Shown here in pieces: positions 9,344 to 21,800 of a stretch of DNA of 64,000 nucleotides; the first letter of the stretch is position 1; each line of letters starts with the position of its first letter. The notes beneath the pieces were generated by a model that saw only the letters and a list, made by a program, of their open reading frames with translations, had not been told where the DNA came from and did not search any database. Made by a program: the position numbers and the translations under genes. Location: positions 74,508,273 through 74,572,272 of the forward strand of contig JAUPFV010000003.1 of NCBI GenBank assembly GCA_036936605.1. Direction: 5' to 3'. This stretch comes from Limnanthes douglasii subsp. nivea (lineage: Eukaryota; Streptophyta; Magnoliopsida; Brassicales; Limnanthaceae).

Positions 9344-11864
9344 ATGTTAACTAAGATAACTAGAAAACCTTTCAATAATGTTAACCGAGTTTCCAAAATA
9401 TTGGAACTAGTACATAGTGATTTATTTGATTTCCATGCTACACCTTCATTAGGAAATAAAAAGTATGTTATTACTTTTATTGATGATGCATCTAGTTATT
9501 GCTACATTTATTTGTTGCATGCTAAAAATGAAGCTCTTGATAAGTTTAAAATCTATAAGGAAGAAGTTGAGCTACATAAGAATGATCTGATTAAAAATCT
9601 ACGTACGGATAGAGGAGGTGAATATTATGATCCTATATATTTTCAGTCTACGGGTATAATTCATCAAACCACGGCTCCTTATACACCACAACAAAATGGT
9701 ATAGCTGAAAGGAAGAATAGGACTTTGAAATAAATGGTTAATTCCATGTTGTCCTATTCGGGTTTGAGTGAAGGATTCTGGGGTGAGGCTATGTTAACAG
9801 CCTGTTATTTATTGAATCGTGTTCCTACTAAAAGGAATAAGATGACTCCGTATGAGCTTTGGTTTAAGAAGCCTCCAACACTAAATTATCTGAGAGTTTG
9901 GGGTTGTAGAGCAGTTGTAAGACTCACTGAACCTAAAAGGAAAAATTTGGGTGAAAGAGGTATAGATTGTATCTTCATTGGGTATGCTGAGCATTCCATT
10001 GCATATAGGTTCTATGTGTTAGAATCTAATGACTATGTGGCGGTGAACACAGTTATCGAGTCAAGAGATGCAATATTTGATGAAGAGAGATTTACTTCTA
10101 TACCTAGACCTAGAGATTTGATTCAAAACTCTTTGAATAGGAACTCAAGTGAAATTGAAAATATATCAAGTGGTACCAATTGTGTACCTGGACCTTCTGA
10201 ACCAAGGAGAAGTACTAGAGCCAGAAAAGCTAAATCGTACAGATCTGATTTTCAACTATATTTAGTTGAAGGGTCAAGAGATAAGATTGACTATCAATAT
10301 CAATACTGTTTTGTTATTGAAGATGATCCAAGGACTTTTAGTGATGCTATGGCATCAAGGGATGCTGCATTCTGGAAAGAAGCTATCCAGGATGAAATAG
10401 AGTCTATCATGCATAATAATACATGGGAGTTGGCTGATTTACCTCCTGGGTGCAAATCATTGGGAAATAGATGGATATTTAAACGAAAAATGAAAGTAGA
10501 TGGTACTATTGAAAGGTATAAAGCTAGATTGGTTATCCAGTGATTTAAACAAAGAGAAGGCATTGACTTCTTTGATACTTATGCTCCGGTTGCTAGGATT
10601 TCCACTATTAGATTGTTGATTGCACTTGCATCTGTATACAATCTTGTAATTCATCAAATGGATGTTAAAACAGCATTCTTGAATGGTGATTTGGATGAGG
10701 AGATTTATATGAAACAACCGGAAGGGTTTGTGATGCCTGGTTGTGAAAACAAGGTATGCAAGTTGAAAAAGTCTTTGTATGGTTTGAAACAAGCACCAAA
10801 CGATTGGCATAAAAAATTTGATAATGTGATATTGTCTAATGGATTTATTCTTAACCAAGCAGACAAGTGTGTATATAGCAAATTTGATAATTCTGGTAAA
10901 GGAGTTATGATTTGTCTATATGTGGATGATATGTTGATTTTTGGTACTCACCAAAATCAGGTTAATAAAACGAAGAATTTTTTATCATCTAACTTTGAGA
11001 TGAAGGATTTGGGGGAAGCTGAAATGATTCTTGGTATAAGAATCAAGCGAAAGAACAATAGTATATCGATTTCTCAATCTCACTATATTGAGAAGATATT
11101 AAATAAATTTAATTTTAAAGATTGTTCTCCGGTAAGCACACCTATAGATCCTAGTCTTAAGCTTCTACCTAATAAAGGTATTTCTATATCTCAACTTGAA
11201 TACTCGAGAGCCATCGGGTGTCTTATGTATGCCATGACTAGCACTAGGCCGGATATTGCCTTTGCTGTTGGAAAACTTAGTAGGTATACTAGCAATCCTA
11301 GTTCACATCATTGGCAAGCTTTAAATCGAGTACAAGTATTTGAAAGGAACCATGAATTATGGTTTAACTTATACCGGATTTCCTTCTGTACTTGAAGGAT
11401 ATTCAGACGCGAGTTATATTTCCAATATGGAAGATCATTCTTCCACAAGTGGATGGGTATTTCTACTTGGGGGAGGTGCTATCTCTTGGGCGTCTAAGAA
11501 ACAAACTTGTATTACTGATTCAACAATGGAGTCAGAGTTTGTGGCATTAGCAGCAGCGAGTAAAGAAGCTGAGTGGCTAAGAAATTTACTGTATGAAATT
11601 CCGTTGTGGCCCAAACCGATATCACCTATATCTATCAGATTTGATAGTGAGGCTGCCTTGGCCAATGTTTATAGACAAGTTTACAAAGGCAGGTCTAGAC
11701 ACTTAGGTGTTAGACATAGTATGATTCGTGAGCGTATCACGCATGATGTTATTTCAGTAGAGTTTGTGAGAACTCAATATAACTTAGCCGATCATTTAAC
11801 CAAGGGGTTAAATAGAGATCTTGTGCACAAATCGGCTATTGGGATGGGATTAAAGTCCATTTGA
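9344..11864 (+). pseudogene. Copia pol fragment: integrase, RT, RNase H (element E)
   Basis: Integrase core motifs are VHSDLFDF, FIDDASSYCYIYL, LRTDRGGEYYDP and PQQNGIAERKNR. RT starts at about 10345 (NNTWELADLPPG) and shows HQMDVKTAFLNGDLDEEIYM, LKKSLYGLKQAPNDWHKKF and the catalytic YVDDMLIFGTHQ. RNase H follows ([20 protein letters not shown] and [11 protein letters not shown]). Three lesions make it non-functional: a TAA at 9731 where Glu is expected, a TGA at about 10541 where Gly is expected in RLVIQGFKQ, and a frameshift near 11335 between RT and RNase H. Otherwise the frame is continuous, so inactivation is moderate. Confidence 0.92.
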
Positions 11865-12394
11865 AATCTCTCATGTTGAGATACCCAATTCCCATCTAAT
11901 ATGACATTAGGTGTTGAATTCAATGTGGAAAGCTTAACATCAAGATATGGAACACATTTGTACATCATCCCCAGGTATGTGTTCAGAACTGCAAGTTGTG
12001 AAGGTTGAAGATTATCTTCTTAATAGCTCTTTTGAAAAATTGCATATGCAGGTGCAAGATGAAAAGAACTACCTATTTGAGCATGAAGTTTAGCCGCTTC
12101 AAGAAGCTAGGACTTGGCTTTGATATGCTTAAGAAGGATAAGGACACAAGGCTAGTAAAATATAGTGTCAAGTAAGAACAAGTGAGAATGTAAATTTATG
12201 TGTATATTATCTTCATGTATTCTTTGTGAATAGTAAAGGTTCAATCTTTAGTGATACCTTGATATTCGAATATTTGGAATGTGTAATATACTAATGTGAA
12301 ATTCAATCGTTACGATATTTCATTTATGCATAAATTTGATATTTGATATGATTGTGTTTAGTAGATCATGAATTACACTAAAATGGAGGAAGAT
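11865..12394 (+). other. 3' untranslated region and polypurine tract of copia E
   Basis: About 530 bp without coding content separate the RNase H stop from the LTR. It ends in the purine-rich AAAATGGAGGAAGA just before the TG of the LTR, as expected for plus-strand priming. A perfect 14-bp inverted repeat straddles this junction. Confidence 0.7.
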
Positions 12395-12416
12395 TGTTAT
12401 TTATTTTAGTGTAATT
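12371..12416. repeat. 14-bp perfect inverted repeat around polypurine tract and LTR start
   Basis: AATTACACTAAAAT at 12371-12384 is the exact reverse complement of ATTTTAGTGTAATT at 12403-12416. The 18-base loop contains the polypurine tract and the first LTR bases. Confidence 0.9.
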
Positions 12417-12879
12417 GGATCGACTAGTCGACCAATTTAATCATGATATATTATCAAACAAGTCGTAGAGTGCGGAGTGCACGCTTGTTAGATTATATCA
12501 TGATTAGCGGGGTCAAGGGCGGAGCCCCTTGCGGGGTCCAAGGGGCGGAGCCCCTGGCTGGGGTCGAGCTGGTTAAATCGGCTATTGTTGCAAGTCAACA
12601 GAATTTCGAAATTCAAAATTTGACCGTTTTATTCAAATTTTAAATTTCAGCCGTTTTATTACAAAATCAGTTAAGATACCCTAACTACCCTAACTTCCAA
12701 ACTGTTTTTGGTTGGTCGAATTTATAAATATGGGTTCTGTTGAAAAGGAAATTAGATCATTTTCATCCTCTCTGTTCGAAATATATATCTCTGATTTTAT
12801 CCAATTGAAATTTTTGGAGAACCCCAAAAATATTTCAATCAGAAATTGTTTACAAGACTTCAGAGGTTATCCGGAAACA
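12395..12879 (+). repeat. 3' LTR of copia E
   Basis: It starts with TGTTATTTATTTTAG right after the polypurine tract and is proposed to end at CCGGAAACA. It contains a GC-rich stretch (about 12506-12560) with two GGGCGGAGCCCC-like units, unusual in this AT-rich setting, and a TATAAATA-like sequence near 12722. The right boundary is uncertain because no second LTR is available for comparison. Confidence 0.7.
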
Positions 12880-14559
12880 AAACACTATTTTCTACCTATA
12901 ACACCTAAACCTAAAACAAAATGGATGGTTAGTAAAAGAATAAAATAACACAAAACGGTATATTTATGGTGGTGGTGGCGAGATAAGCATAGGATTTAAT
13001 TTATACTTTACACGTAACTAATTCTATTTAGTTTAAGTTATTAAATAGAGGACAAGATTAGGTCCAACGTAACTAATTCTATTTAGTTTAAGTTATTAAA
13101 TAGAGGACAAGATTAGGTCCAACGTAACTAATTCTATTTAGTTTAAGTTATTAAATAGAGGACAAGATTAGGTCCAATGAAAGATGGGCCCAAAACTAAA
13201 TTGATCCGACGTTCAAACTAAATATTTATCCAACTTTCAAACCATATTAAGAAAATGTAAATTTGTATAATAGGCTATGGGTAAATGAATAAAAGAGGGT
13301 TTTTTTTAATAAGTATACTAAATCCCTTTTTATCTTTTACTTTAGTATATATAATATGTAATGGCAGTAACTAATGTCAAGTAAGTATATCTGATGGCAG
13401 TTCCCAATTATTTGTTTCAACCATGTATGAATTGAACAAACGGCTGCATTTTTTTTATGTAACTAACGACTTCTCTAACATGTTTGCTAGTGAAAATGAC
13501 CACTACAGTTCAAATTAAATTGTTTTCTTCTGTCTTCATTATTGTTTTGTGTTCAATTAATTTACTTCTCTTACAACTGTTGATGCAGCTGCGTTTGGAG
13601 CAGTCCTGCATGTAGTATCTACTTCACTTCTTCAGTCCTGCATATCTATTTCACTTCTTCGTATAACAACAATCACAATGTCCAACCCTTTTGCTGGTAA
13701 GGAAACAGTGCATAAACTTGCTTCACTCTTGTTTGTGATAATTGGAGGTAGCTATGTATTGTTGTTGTTTTTGTGAAAAGAGTAGCCACAGTCATTCACA
13801 CTATTGTTGGACTTTTTCTTTTTCATGTTCTATGGTTTTAGAACAATGGCTACACAAGCTGCCGTTGATGGATTTTCCAGATCTTTATACAAAGAATGTA
13901 TCTCCGAACGATGGCCTAATCCCAGAAACAGCGGCTGTGTAGTCTACAGTAAAACGTCGCAAGATGTGGGAAAAGTTTCTCACAAAAGGAGCATTGCAGC
14001 AACTTGCCGTAATGTTTCTAATGCGATGAGAGAAGCATGGAGCGAAAGTTGCTGGTACGTTTTCAATCATTCATCAGCGTCATCGTGGTCGGTTGCGAGT
14101 GTACCAATTTGTAGATTTCAATTGTCAATTGAGGGAGATGATTATATCCTTGGTTCATTAATAGAAAAATAAAATAATTAAAATTTAATAAAATGATTAA
14201 AACAAAGTAAAAAAAATTGCTGTCAAATATTTGCCGAAAAAGTACGGAGATATCTGCATTTGCTTTTCTGTTAGAACTTCTTTTTGAGATACTCGTGTAA
14301 CGGCAGGTCCTAGATTTATGTTTCTTATTTATAGATATATATTTTTGTATGTTATTTATAGATATTGACATATATATGGAGTTGATTCTTAGTATTATTT
14401 TAGTTTTTTCTTTTCTCGTTGGTGTTGGTGTTCAATTCACCAAATTTTATTTTATCTGCGTTCTCTTCTCGTCCGTACATTTAATCTCTGACTTCTTTTC
14501 GAAATCCTTCCACTAACACTCACTTCTTCTTAATTTTATCTTTTTTATGTTTCTTTACA
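12880..14559. other. Intergenic, one minisatellite, no recognisable gene
   Basis: AT-rich DNA. It holds the 3 x 55 bp repeat and otherwise only short open frames (for instance 13804-14172, Ser-rich, no family recognised). I see no convincing coding or RNA feature. Confidence 0.5.
13013..13177. repeat. Three perfect copies of a 55-bp unit
   Basis: Units start at 13013, 13068 and 13123 with CGTAACTAATTCTATTTAG and end GATTAGGTCCAA. No mismatch is visible among the copies, implying recent expansion. Confidence 0.95.
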
Positions 14560-15394
14560 ATGGTAACCCGAGTTTGGAAAGATAACTTAGGTAACAAGTT
14601 AAAACCATCTCAAATTTCATCTCCAACTAAGTACCGAATTTCCAAGTCATCTTATACCTACACCAAGATTTGTTTTAGATTTTCAAAAATTCTATAATAT
14701 GAAATACAATGTAAAGAATACTAAACTTATTCAGTTAGGCATCACGCTCTTCAATCGAAAAGGTAATATTGTACCTACATAGGAATTGAATTTCTCAAAT
14801 TTTGATTAGTTGACTGATAATAGGAATCAAGGTTCCATTGATTTCCTCAAAACCAACAACCTGGATCTGCAGAAAATGCTCAAAGAAGGAGCCAAGCCTA
14901 TGAAGTTTTCTACCAACTAGCACATATATTAAGATGTTATCGTCAAAATTTAACATGGATCACATTCCATGGACTATATGACATGGGTTACTTGCTGAAA
15001 GGGCTAAGTAATAATAATTTTGTACAATGTTTATCCGAGTTTATTAATGCACTTTAGATTGTCATGGGTTGTGTGAAAGACGTCAAATTTATAGTGGACA
15101 ATTACCAAAGATTTAATGGCTAAACAAGACTCCAAAGATCGGTTACTGATCTGAAGATAGAGAGTTGGAGAGTGTCATCATGCTGGATCCGATAGTTTAT
15201 TGACTGTTCTTGTGTTTGTCAAGCTGAGGGGAAACCATGACATCAGAATTAGAATTGAACACTCTAAAGGAATGCTTTATGGGATGAGCAATAGAATTAT
15301 GAAGCCTAGTCCCCTGGTGCATTATTATCATGCTCTGGTGCATTATTATCATGCTCTGGTGTGTTATTATCCAGCTTTGGTTGCGGGCTCTTGA
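14560..15394 (+). pseudogene. CAF1-type CCR4-associated deadenylase pseudogene
   Basis: CAF1 removes mRNA poly(A) tails as part of CCR4-NOT. Translating in pieces gives RVWKDNL near the ATG at 14560, NTKLIQLGITLFNRKGNI (~14720), GSIDFLKTNNLDLQKMLKEG (~14835), WITFHGLYDMGYLLKGLS (~14945-15010), VKDVKFIVDNYQRFNG (~15075) and CHHAGSDSLLTVLVFVKL (~15175-15230), in the order seen in CAF1. The catalytic Asp in YDMGYL and in AGSDSLL remain, but the DxE part of the DEDD centre is absent. Several in-frame stops and at least one frameshift break it. It has no evident introns, as many plant CAF1 genes, so a processed copy cannot be told from a decayed gene. Confidence 0.8.
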
Positions 15395-17459
15395 TATTAC
15401 TTACCTTGCATTTTGTATTTTCGTAGTCTGTTATATTGATCAATTTATATATGTGTAAATGATGTGATTCGAAGTCCATTCTATAATAAAATTTCTATTT
15501 ATCGGTTAATTTTATTATTTATATATATATATATATATAGTTAATCAAATTTTGAGTATAATGAATCTGCAGTTTATGATCCAAAACAGGCTTAAGTGAA
15601 ATACGCAAGTCTACTAAACTAAATTTCACTACAATTATCAAATATAGGGTGTTTGTTTGCTTGAATAGATTCAATTGGTAGTATATTAGAGATGAGTGTA
15701 AGTTTTTCCAACAAAAATCAACATCTGCTCAGTTTGTTTAATGTAATTAAAGTCAATACCCATTATAGATTTGCAGTTTAATTTTAATCGAATCTTTCTC
15801 CGAGATGAAACATGATATAAAAATAGTGATGCTGATAGCTGTTTTTTTGTTGTATATATATCATCACTAACCAAAATCTGGATTATGGGTTCCTTCTATA
15901 AAAAAGGCACATTAGTAGCCCATTACATAGAGGTACCCGTCAACATTTCCCCTCCACTGTCTATCTTGATCTTTAAATTTTGACATTCTTATGTAACAAA
16001 TAAGCATCATCATTTGTTTGCATAAGCAATTCTGGTTCCGAAGATGTATCCAGCTGAAAAACAGAAGAGGTATACAAGCAACAATCTAAAAGTCTTTGCT
16101 TGACCATTAGACATTGTATGCTTTGGACTAAAATATTTGTTTAAATTGTGTAGAGTTGTAGTAGTACGACATTTAATACTATATTTGTGTTTATTTCCCT
16201 ATTTAAATTGGATTTGTTTACGACGAACAAGAGCTTTGTTGCGATCAGGAGTTACGTTGTTGCTTTCAAGACATGTCCTAACGTTATTGTCGTGAGAGGT
16301 GAGGTTTTGGATATTGAATTTAGTAGTATCCTTGTTTTCATATGCTTATTCTTTTTCATAGCGTATGAGTGTGATGAAGAATTTTCCAAGCATTTGGTGT
16401 CCAATCGAGCCTTTGGGAGCTAATTTTTAAGTGAATTGAGTTTCTGGGTGTTGATGATAGAAGGATCGGTCGCAAATTATGCTATGTGGAACATGTACTT
16501 TGCCTAACTAACATCCTATATTTAGCATAATTTCCTTCCTTGACTATAGGCATATTGCCTTTGGTTACTTTATGGCTATACACCTATAAACAATGTAAGG
16601 ACTAAGGAGTATATATTTTGTGATATTTCCCTTCTCTTTTAGGAAGGGTGTAAATACTGTTCTGTATTGAAATGAGATGTATCATTTATTGTACCCTTGT
16701 ATGAATTTGTTACTAATTTATGACTTATAAAAAAGTTATTGACTCAAATCAGCTTGCGAAGTTGAAGTTGCAGCTTATCCTGTATTTTAGTTAGCGGCTT
16801 CTTACTATGCAACTCTGGCACCAATATCATCTACTTAACCTAAGATTTCTGATTTTGAATGTTCAACTAAGAACCATCTTAACAACCGTTATAGTATTTG
16901 CATGCAACTGTGTTTAAGACTTCCCAAGTCAGGAAGATATCTAACTCTCTTATTTAGCTAGTGTATTCATTAGCAGTTATTTACGCCATTTATATATCCA
17001 GTTGGAGTTTTCATTGGCATTCATTTACCTGATTTACGTATTCCAGAAGGTCTTATGCATAAATGGACGACTAATTCCTTATGAAAAGCTTAATTCCTTG
17101 TTTTTTCTGGGTTTTGTTTACCATAGGGCTTACTAGCAAAATTACTCGCGTCCTTTATGGTATTCGTATTATTCTTCTATTCACAAAACTTTATTTTCTC
17201 TACGTTCGTCCGCACATTTAATATATGACTTATTTTCATCGGTTTTCTTGATATAATCAGATTCAATACTCATTATCCATTACAGATTTGCAATTTAGTG
17301 TTAATCAAATCTTGAGTATAACGAATGTGAAGTTTATATAGGCAGTTATACTTACACGCGTGATGTTCTTGTATTCGTAATCGTATGATATATGTGTACA
17401 AAAATTAAACTATGAGAATTCTTTCTAAGGTAACATTTGTATATTTGACTTTAAAGTCT
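15395..17459. other. Intergenic, no supported gene
   Basis: AT-rich with a short TA dinucleotide run at about 15520-15538. A small open frame at 16187-16423 gives a plausible-looking peptide stretch but no family is recognised and it is flanked by non-coding sequence. Confidence 0.5.
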
Positions 17460-18246
17460 AGGTCGCGTTCATATGGTAGAGCCATATGTTCACTTAAACT
17501 CACATTATGTTTATAGACAAACTGTTCAGATCTTTTTATTCTTTTGCCCCTTGTATCTTAACAATTTTTGGTATTCACAGACCACTATGATCTGCGTTGT
17601 TGATGTGTTCTTTTGCGAACCAGAGAAAATGACCTCTTTATTATAGTTCTTATTATGTCTTTCATCCTCGAAATCCCAATCAGACCATGCATTGCTCTTC
17701 CAAGGCTTGTCAACATCACCATCTCTTAAGTCATGACCCTGCATCTCCAATGGGATTTAATAGAGAGTTTGATCCAGAATAGCATCAGTCTCAATCTGAT
17801 CAAGTCTATCAAAATATCACTGTGTATGTTGATTAAAAAAAAGTCAAAAGAAAGTTTATACATACTCTTTTGTCGGGTGTATAAGCTGATGGTGATGCTT
17901 CTATTTTGCGTTTTTATGGTGTTTGTTCCTCTTCCGCTGGCTGTGGCAATGTTGGTGGTATGCTACTTCTTCTTGGTGGTATTGGTTTTGCTGGTGTTGG
18001 TCTTCGTCTAGTTTGATGAAATGCTGGGATTTGGAGCTAAAATCAATAACTTGTATTATGAACATGAGATTATAGTTATGTTTCATATATGTGATTCATT
18101 CAATAAATAAACCATGCATGTTCAATATAATAAACATGCTACTCTTCTCATGCAAACCATGACTTTATAAACATGTAATCCCCGTTGTATCGAAACATGT
18201 ATATATATTAAATGTCAACTATGAGAGTTATTTTATAATATTAAGT
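17460..18246 (-). pseudogene. Ulp1-type transposon remnant, left part (duplicate of 27320-28640)
   Basis: The minus strand reads SEHMALPYERDLDFK near 17490-17460 and an Asp/Asn/Lys-rich piece with AWSDWDFEDERH (17750-17526). The same two pieces recur at 27320-27700 (SEWMALPYEHDLNF), and the following Thr/Lys/Pro-rich low-complexity stretch recurs there and at 28770-29450. Function of these pieces is unknown; they are assigned to the Ulp1 transposon by linkage. Element F was inserted at the right edge, splitting this block from 23221 onward. Confidence 0.5.
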
Positions 18247-18764
18247 TGTAAGGGAATTACGTTAATTTCATGGCAAATCACTTCTAAATTAGCTTGAGGT
18301 AAAAATAGGTTTTGGGGAAATACACAATTTTCCTGCAATCAGATCAAAAGAAAAAAAAAGGAACACAAAAACAAAAGAGAAATCAAACACACAATTGTTA
18401 ACGGAGTTCAACAAATTATGACTACGTCTCCGGACCTGCTGCAGATCGATTTTATTCGAAAGACACAATAACTCTGCCATTTCGATGCATACACAAAACC
18501 TAACTATTTTGGTTTTTTTTGTAGAGACTGTAACACAAAGAAGAAAAAAACATTTACATTCCTTAATGTGTAATTTATGACTCAATAAATTACACTGTCT
18601 TTTCAAATTCACTACAACTCTCTTTAATGAGCCTAACACTTGCATCATCTTCACTGTCATATCATCATCGCCACCTTCACTATCTTTTCATCTAACATGA
18701 GGAAGGTAACATGTTTAGATAAAATAAACTACACATGAGCTTAATTACATTATTAGACCTAATA
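18247..18764 (-). repeat. 3' LTR of copia F
   Basis: On the plus strand it starts TGTAAGGGAATTACG and ends GACCTAATA, matching the right LTR with numerous substitutions and small indels. It is followed by ATCTCCCACTTG, the complement of a polypurine tract. Confidence 0.92.
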
Positions 18765-18829
18765 ATCTCCCACTTGAAGGCTAGTTTCAACCTGTCTTCA
18801 CACCTTGATCTATGCAACATATCTTTCTG

Positions 18830-21800
18830 GTCTTCTTACTCTTGCAGACCAACTGAAGTTGAACAAAACTTCAGTTTGTTAATGGCTAGTGTCTTTGTCA
18901 ACATATCAGTTGGATTCTTGCTTCCTTGGATCTTTTCCAGTATTAGCACATCATCTTCCAATAAAGATTTGATGAAATGATAACGAAGACTGATATGCTT
19001 GGTTCTCGAATGAAATGTTGAATTACTTACCAACTGAATCGCACTATGACTATCACTATGCAGAATGTTCTTCTTCTATTTGAATCCCAACTCGGTTAAC
19101 AAACCTTGAAGCCATATCATCTCGTTAATGGCTTTGGTCACTGCTACATACTCAGTCTCTATAGTCGATATAGTGACAATATTCTATAACTTTGACATCC
19201 AACTAATAGTTGTAGTTCCAACAGTAAATATATAACTGGTGGTGCTTTTCTGGTGATCATTTTTCACCTCCAAAATCTGCATTCATGTAGCCTTGCACCT
19301 TTAACTCACCCTAACAAAAGTACAAAAACTTTTCTCTCGTACCTAGTAGGTACCTCCAAATCCATTTGATAGCTTCCCAATGAATTTTCCCTCAATTTGA
19401 CATAAACCTACTCCCAACTCCCACTATATGACCAATGTCTGGTCTCGTACAAACCATTTCATATATCAAACTTCCAATAACTGAGGTGTAAGGAACCTTA
19501 GCCATGAAGTATTTTTCTTCCTCCCTCTGAGGGGATTGATCCTTGGATAAACGAAAGTGACCTGCCAATAGTGTACTAACTGGTTTAGCATCACTCATGT
19601 TAAATTTCTTCAAAACGCGATCGATATACTCTGACTGAGATAACTGGAAAACTTTTCTCTGTTTATCTCTTGTGATTTACATTCCACGAACCTTATTTGT
19701 CGGACCTAAGTCCTTTATGTCAAATTCTTTTGACAATTGTTATTTCAATCTTCTGATATCATCCATATCTGAACCTGCTACTAACATATCATCAACATAG
19801 AGTAGCAAAATGATATAACTGGACTTACATCTTTTAAAATAGCAACAATGGTCTGCATTACACTTCTGAAAGCTCTATTGTGCATAAAATCGTCAAATTT
19901 CTTATACCACTGTCTTGGAGCTTGTTTTAGACAACACAAACTTTTCTTGTATCTGCATAGCATGTTTTCTTTCCCTTCTTTTAAGAAACCTTATGGTTGA
20001 TACATGTATATCTTCTCATCCAAGTCCCCGGGAAGAAATGCAGTCTTCACGTCTAACTGTTCAAGATAAAGGTCTTCAATAACAACAATACTCAACACTG
20101 ATCTAATATTATTGAGCTTTAAAACTGGAGGAAAAATATTGGTGTAATCAATTCCTTCCTTTTGTTAGAACCCTTTGAAAACTAGTCGGGCTTTGTATCT
20201 CTTAAAGCCATCATGCTCATCTTTCACCCGATACACCCATTTATTTTGAAGTGCCTTCTTACCCATTGGTAACTCAGTTAGTTCCCATGTATCATTTGAG
20301 ATTAAAGACTTTATCTCATTTTTCATGGCAAGCTGCCCCTTACTAGGTCTGACAGGCTTCACCATAGAATTTAGGCTCCCCTCCATCAGTAAGTAACATA
20401 TAGTTCAAGTATCTCTTGTTGGGAACATGGGGTCGGGAAGATCTTCTCAAAATAGGAACTGCCTTGTTTGGCTGTAAGGTGTCAGACTGCTGTCGATCAA
20501 TCTATCCAACTGACTCTCATTGTTGAGGGGTTAATCCGATTGGTTCTATTTCTTGACTATTTGGGATTCCCTCGATATCTGCAAATACCGATTTGTACGG
20601 CTTTGAGTCATTTGCTTTGGTTTTATGTATGTCCTTGTACATCAGTGTTTCATTGAAGATCACATTTCTTCTTCAGATCATCTTCATGTTTTTCTCATCC
20701 CAAACACGATAACCAAACTCATCTTCACCATAGTCGACCAGGAACATTTCTTCGATTTTGGATCAAGCTTGTTCATGCCTTGATCACTTATATGAACATA
20801 TACTATACAACCAAAAACTCTTAGATATGATAATTTTATATCCTTACCACTCAATACCTCATCAGGTATTCTATGTTCTAAGGGAACCGATGGGACTCGG
20901 TCAACCAGGTAAGATGATGTGTTGATTGCTTCTGCTTAGAACTACTTCGGTAAACCAGACTGTATACAAATGATTCTGGCTCTTTCTCTCAATATTCAGT
21001 TCATACGTTCGGTAATACCATTGTGTTGAGGCATAACTAGCTATGTCTCTCCATCCTAATCACATGCTCATAGTAAAACTTCTTGAATTTGGTATCCTCA
21101 TATTCACCACCATTATCGGTTCTCAGCTTTTTAATGTTCAAGCCTGTCTTATTCTCAACCATAGATTTTCATCTCCTAAAAACATCAAACACTTCAGATT
21201 TATGCTTTAGAAAATAAACCCATACCTTTCGAGAATGATCATCGATAAAGGTCACGAAATAGTATTTCCCTCCTATAGATGAAATAGTTGTTGGCCCCTA
21301 AATGTCAGAGTGAACAAGCTCCAACCTTTTGTTTTTTGGGGTTCTGCCACTCGTCTGAAAATTGACCCTTTTCTGTTTTTGAAGTATGCAATCTTTGGAG
21401 ATTTCTATATCCACTGACTTAAGACCTGGAAGCTTCCCCTTTGAGTACATAATTTTCATACCTTTTTTCACTCATATGGACAAGCCTCTGGTGCCATACA
21501 TTTGGATTTTTGTTTCCTGCTGCTATTGGAATTGAACAACTCATCTCTGTTGTCTTATAAAGAGTACCACTCTTCTTTCCGCGAGCAACCGTCATTGTCC
21601 CTTTGAAATCTTCCAATTTTCACCATGGAAGATCGTAATGTAGCCTTGACTAGCCAACTGGCCTACTGAAATTAAGTTCTTTCTCAGATCGGGGATACGT
21701 CTGACATTTTTCAATTCCCATACAGGCTCATCCAACTTAATCTTCATAGTACCTTTACCAATAATATCACAAGGTTGATCATCACCAAAAATATACTTTT

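Larger units (their letters stand above)
9344..12879 (+). mobile_element. Ty1/copia element E, 3' half with 3' LTR
   Basis: The element begins abruptly inside the integrase at about 9344 and continues through RT and RNase H to a polypurine tract and an LTR. 5' LTR, gag, protease and the integrase zinc finger are absent. The junction with the gag leader of element A suggests one deletion removed the 5' ends of both elements. Sequence resembles the Tork-type copia branch by its YVDDML, TPIDPSLKL and TRPDIAFAVGKLSRY motifs. Confidence 0.9.

Noticed and set aside
13804..14172. 122-codon open frame with possible start
   Set aside because: No recognisable family, no neighbouring exon, composition like the surroundings; not strong enough for a gene call.
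16187..16423. 78-codon open frame
   Set aside because: Peptide looks protein-like in places but matches no family I can name and is isolated.
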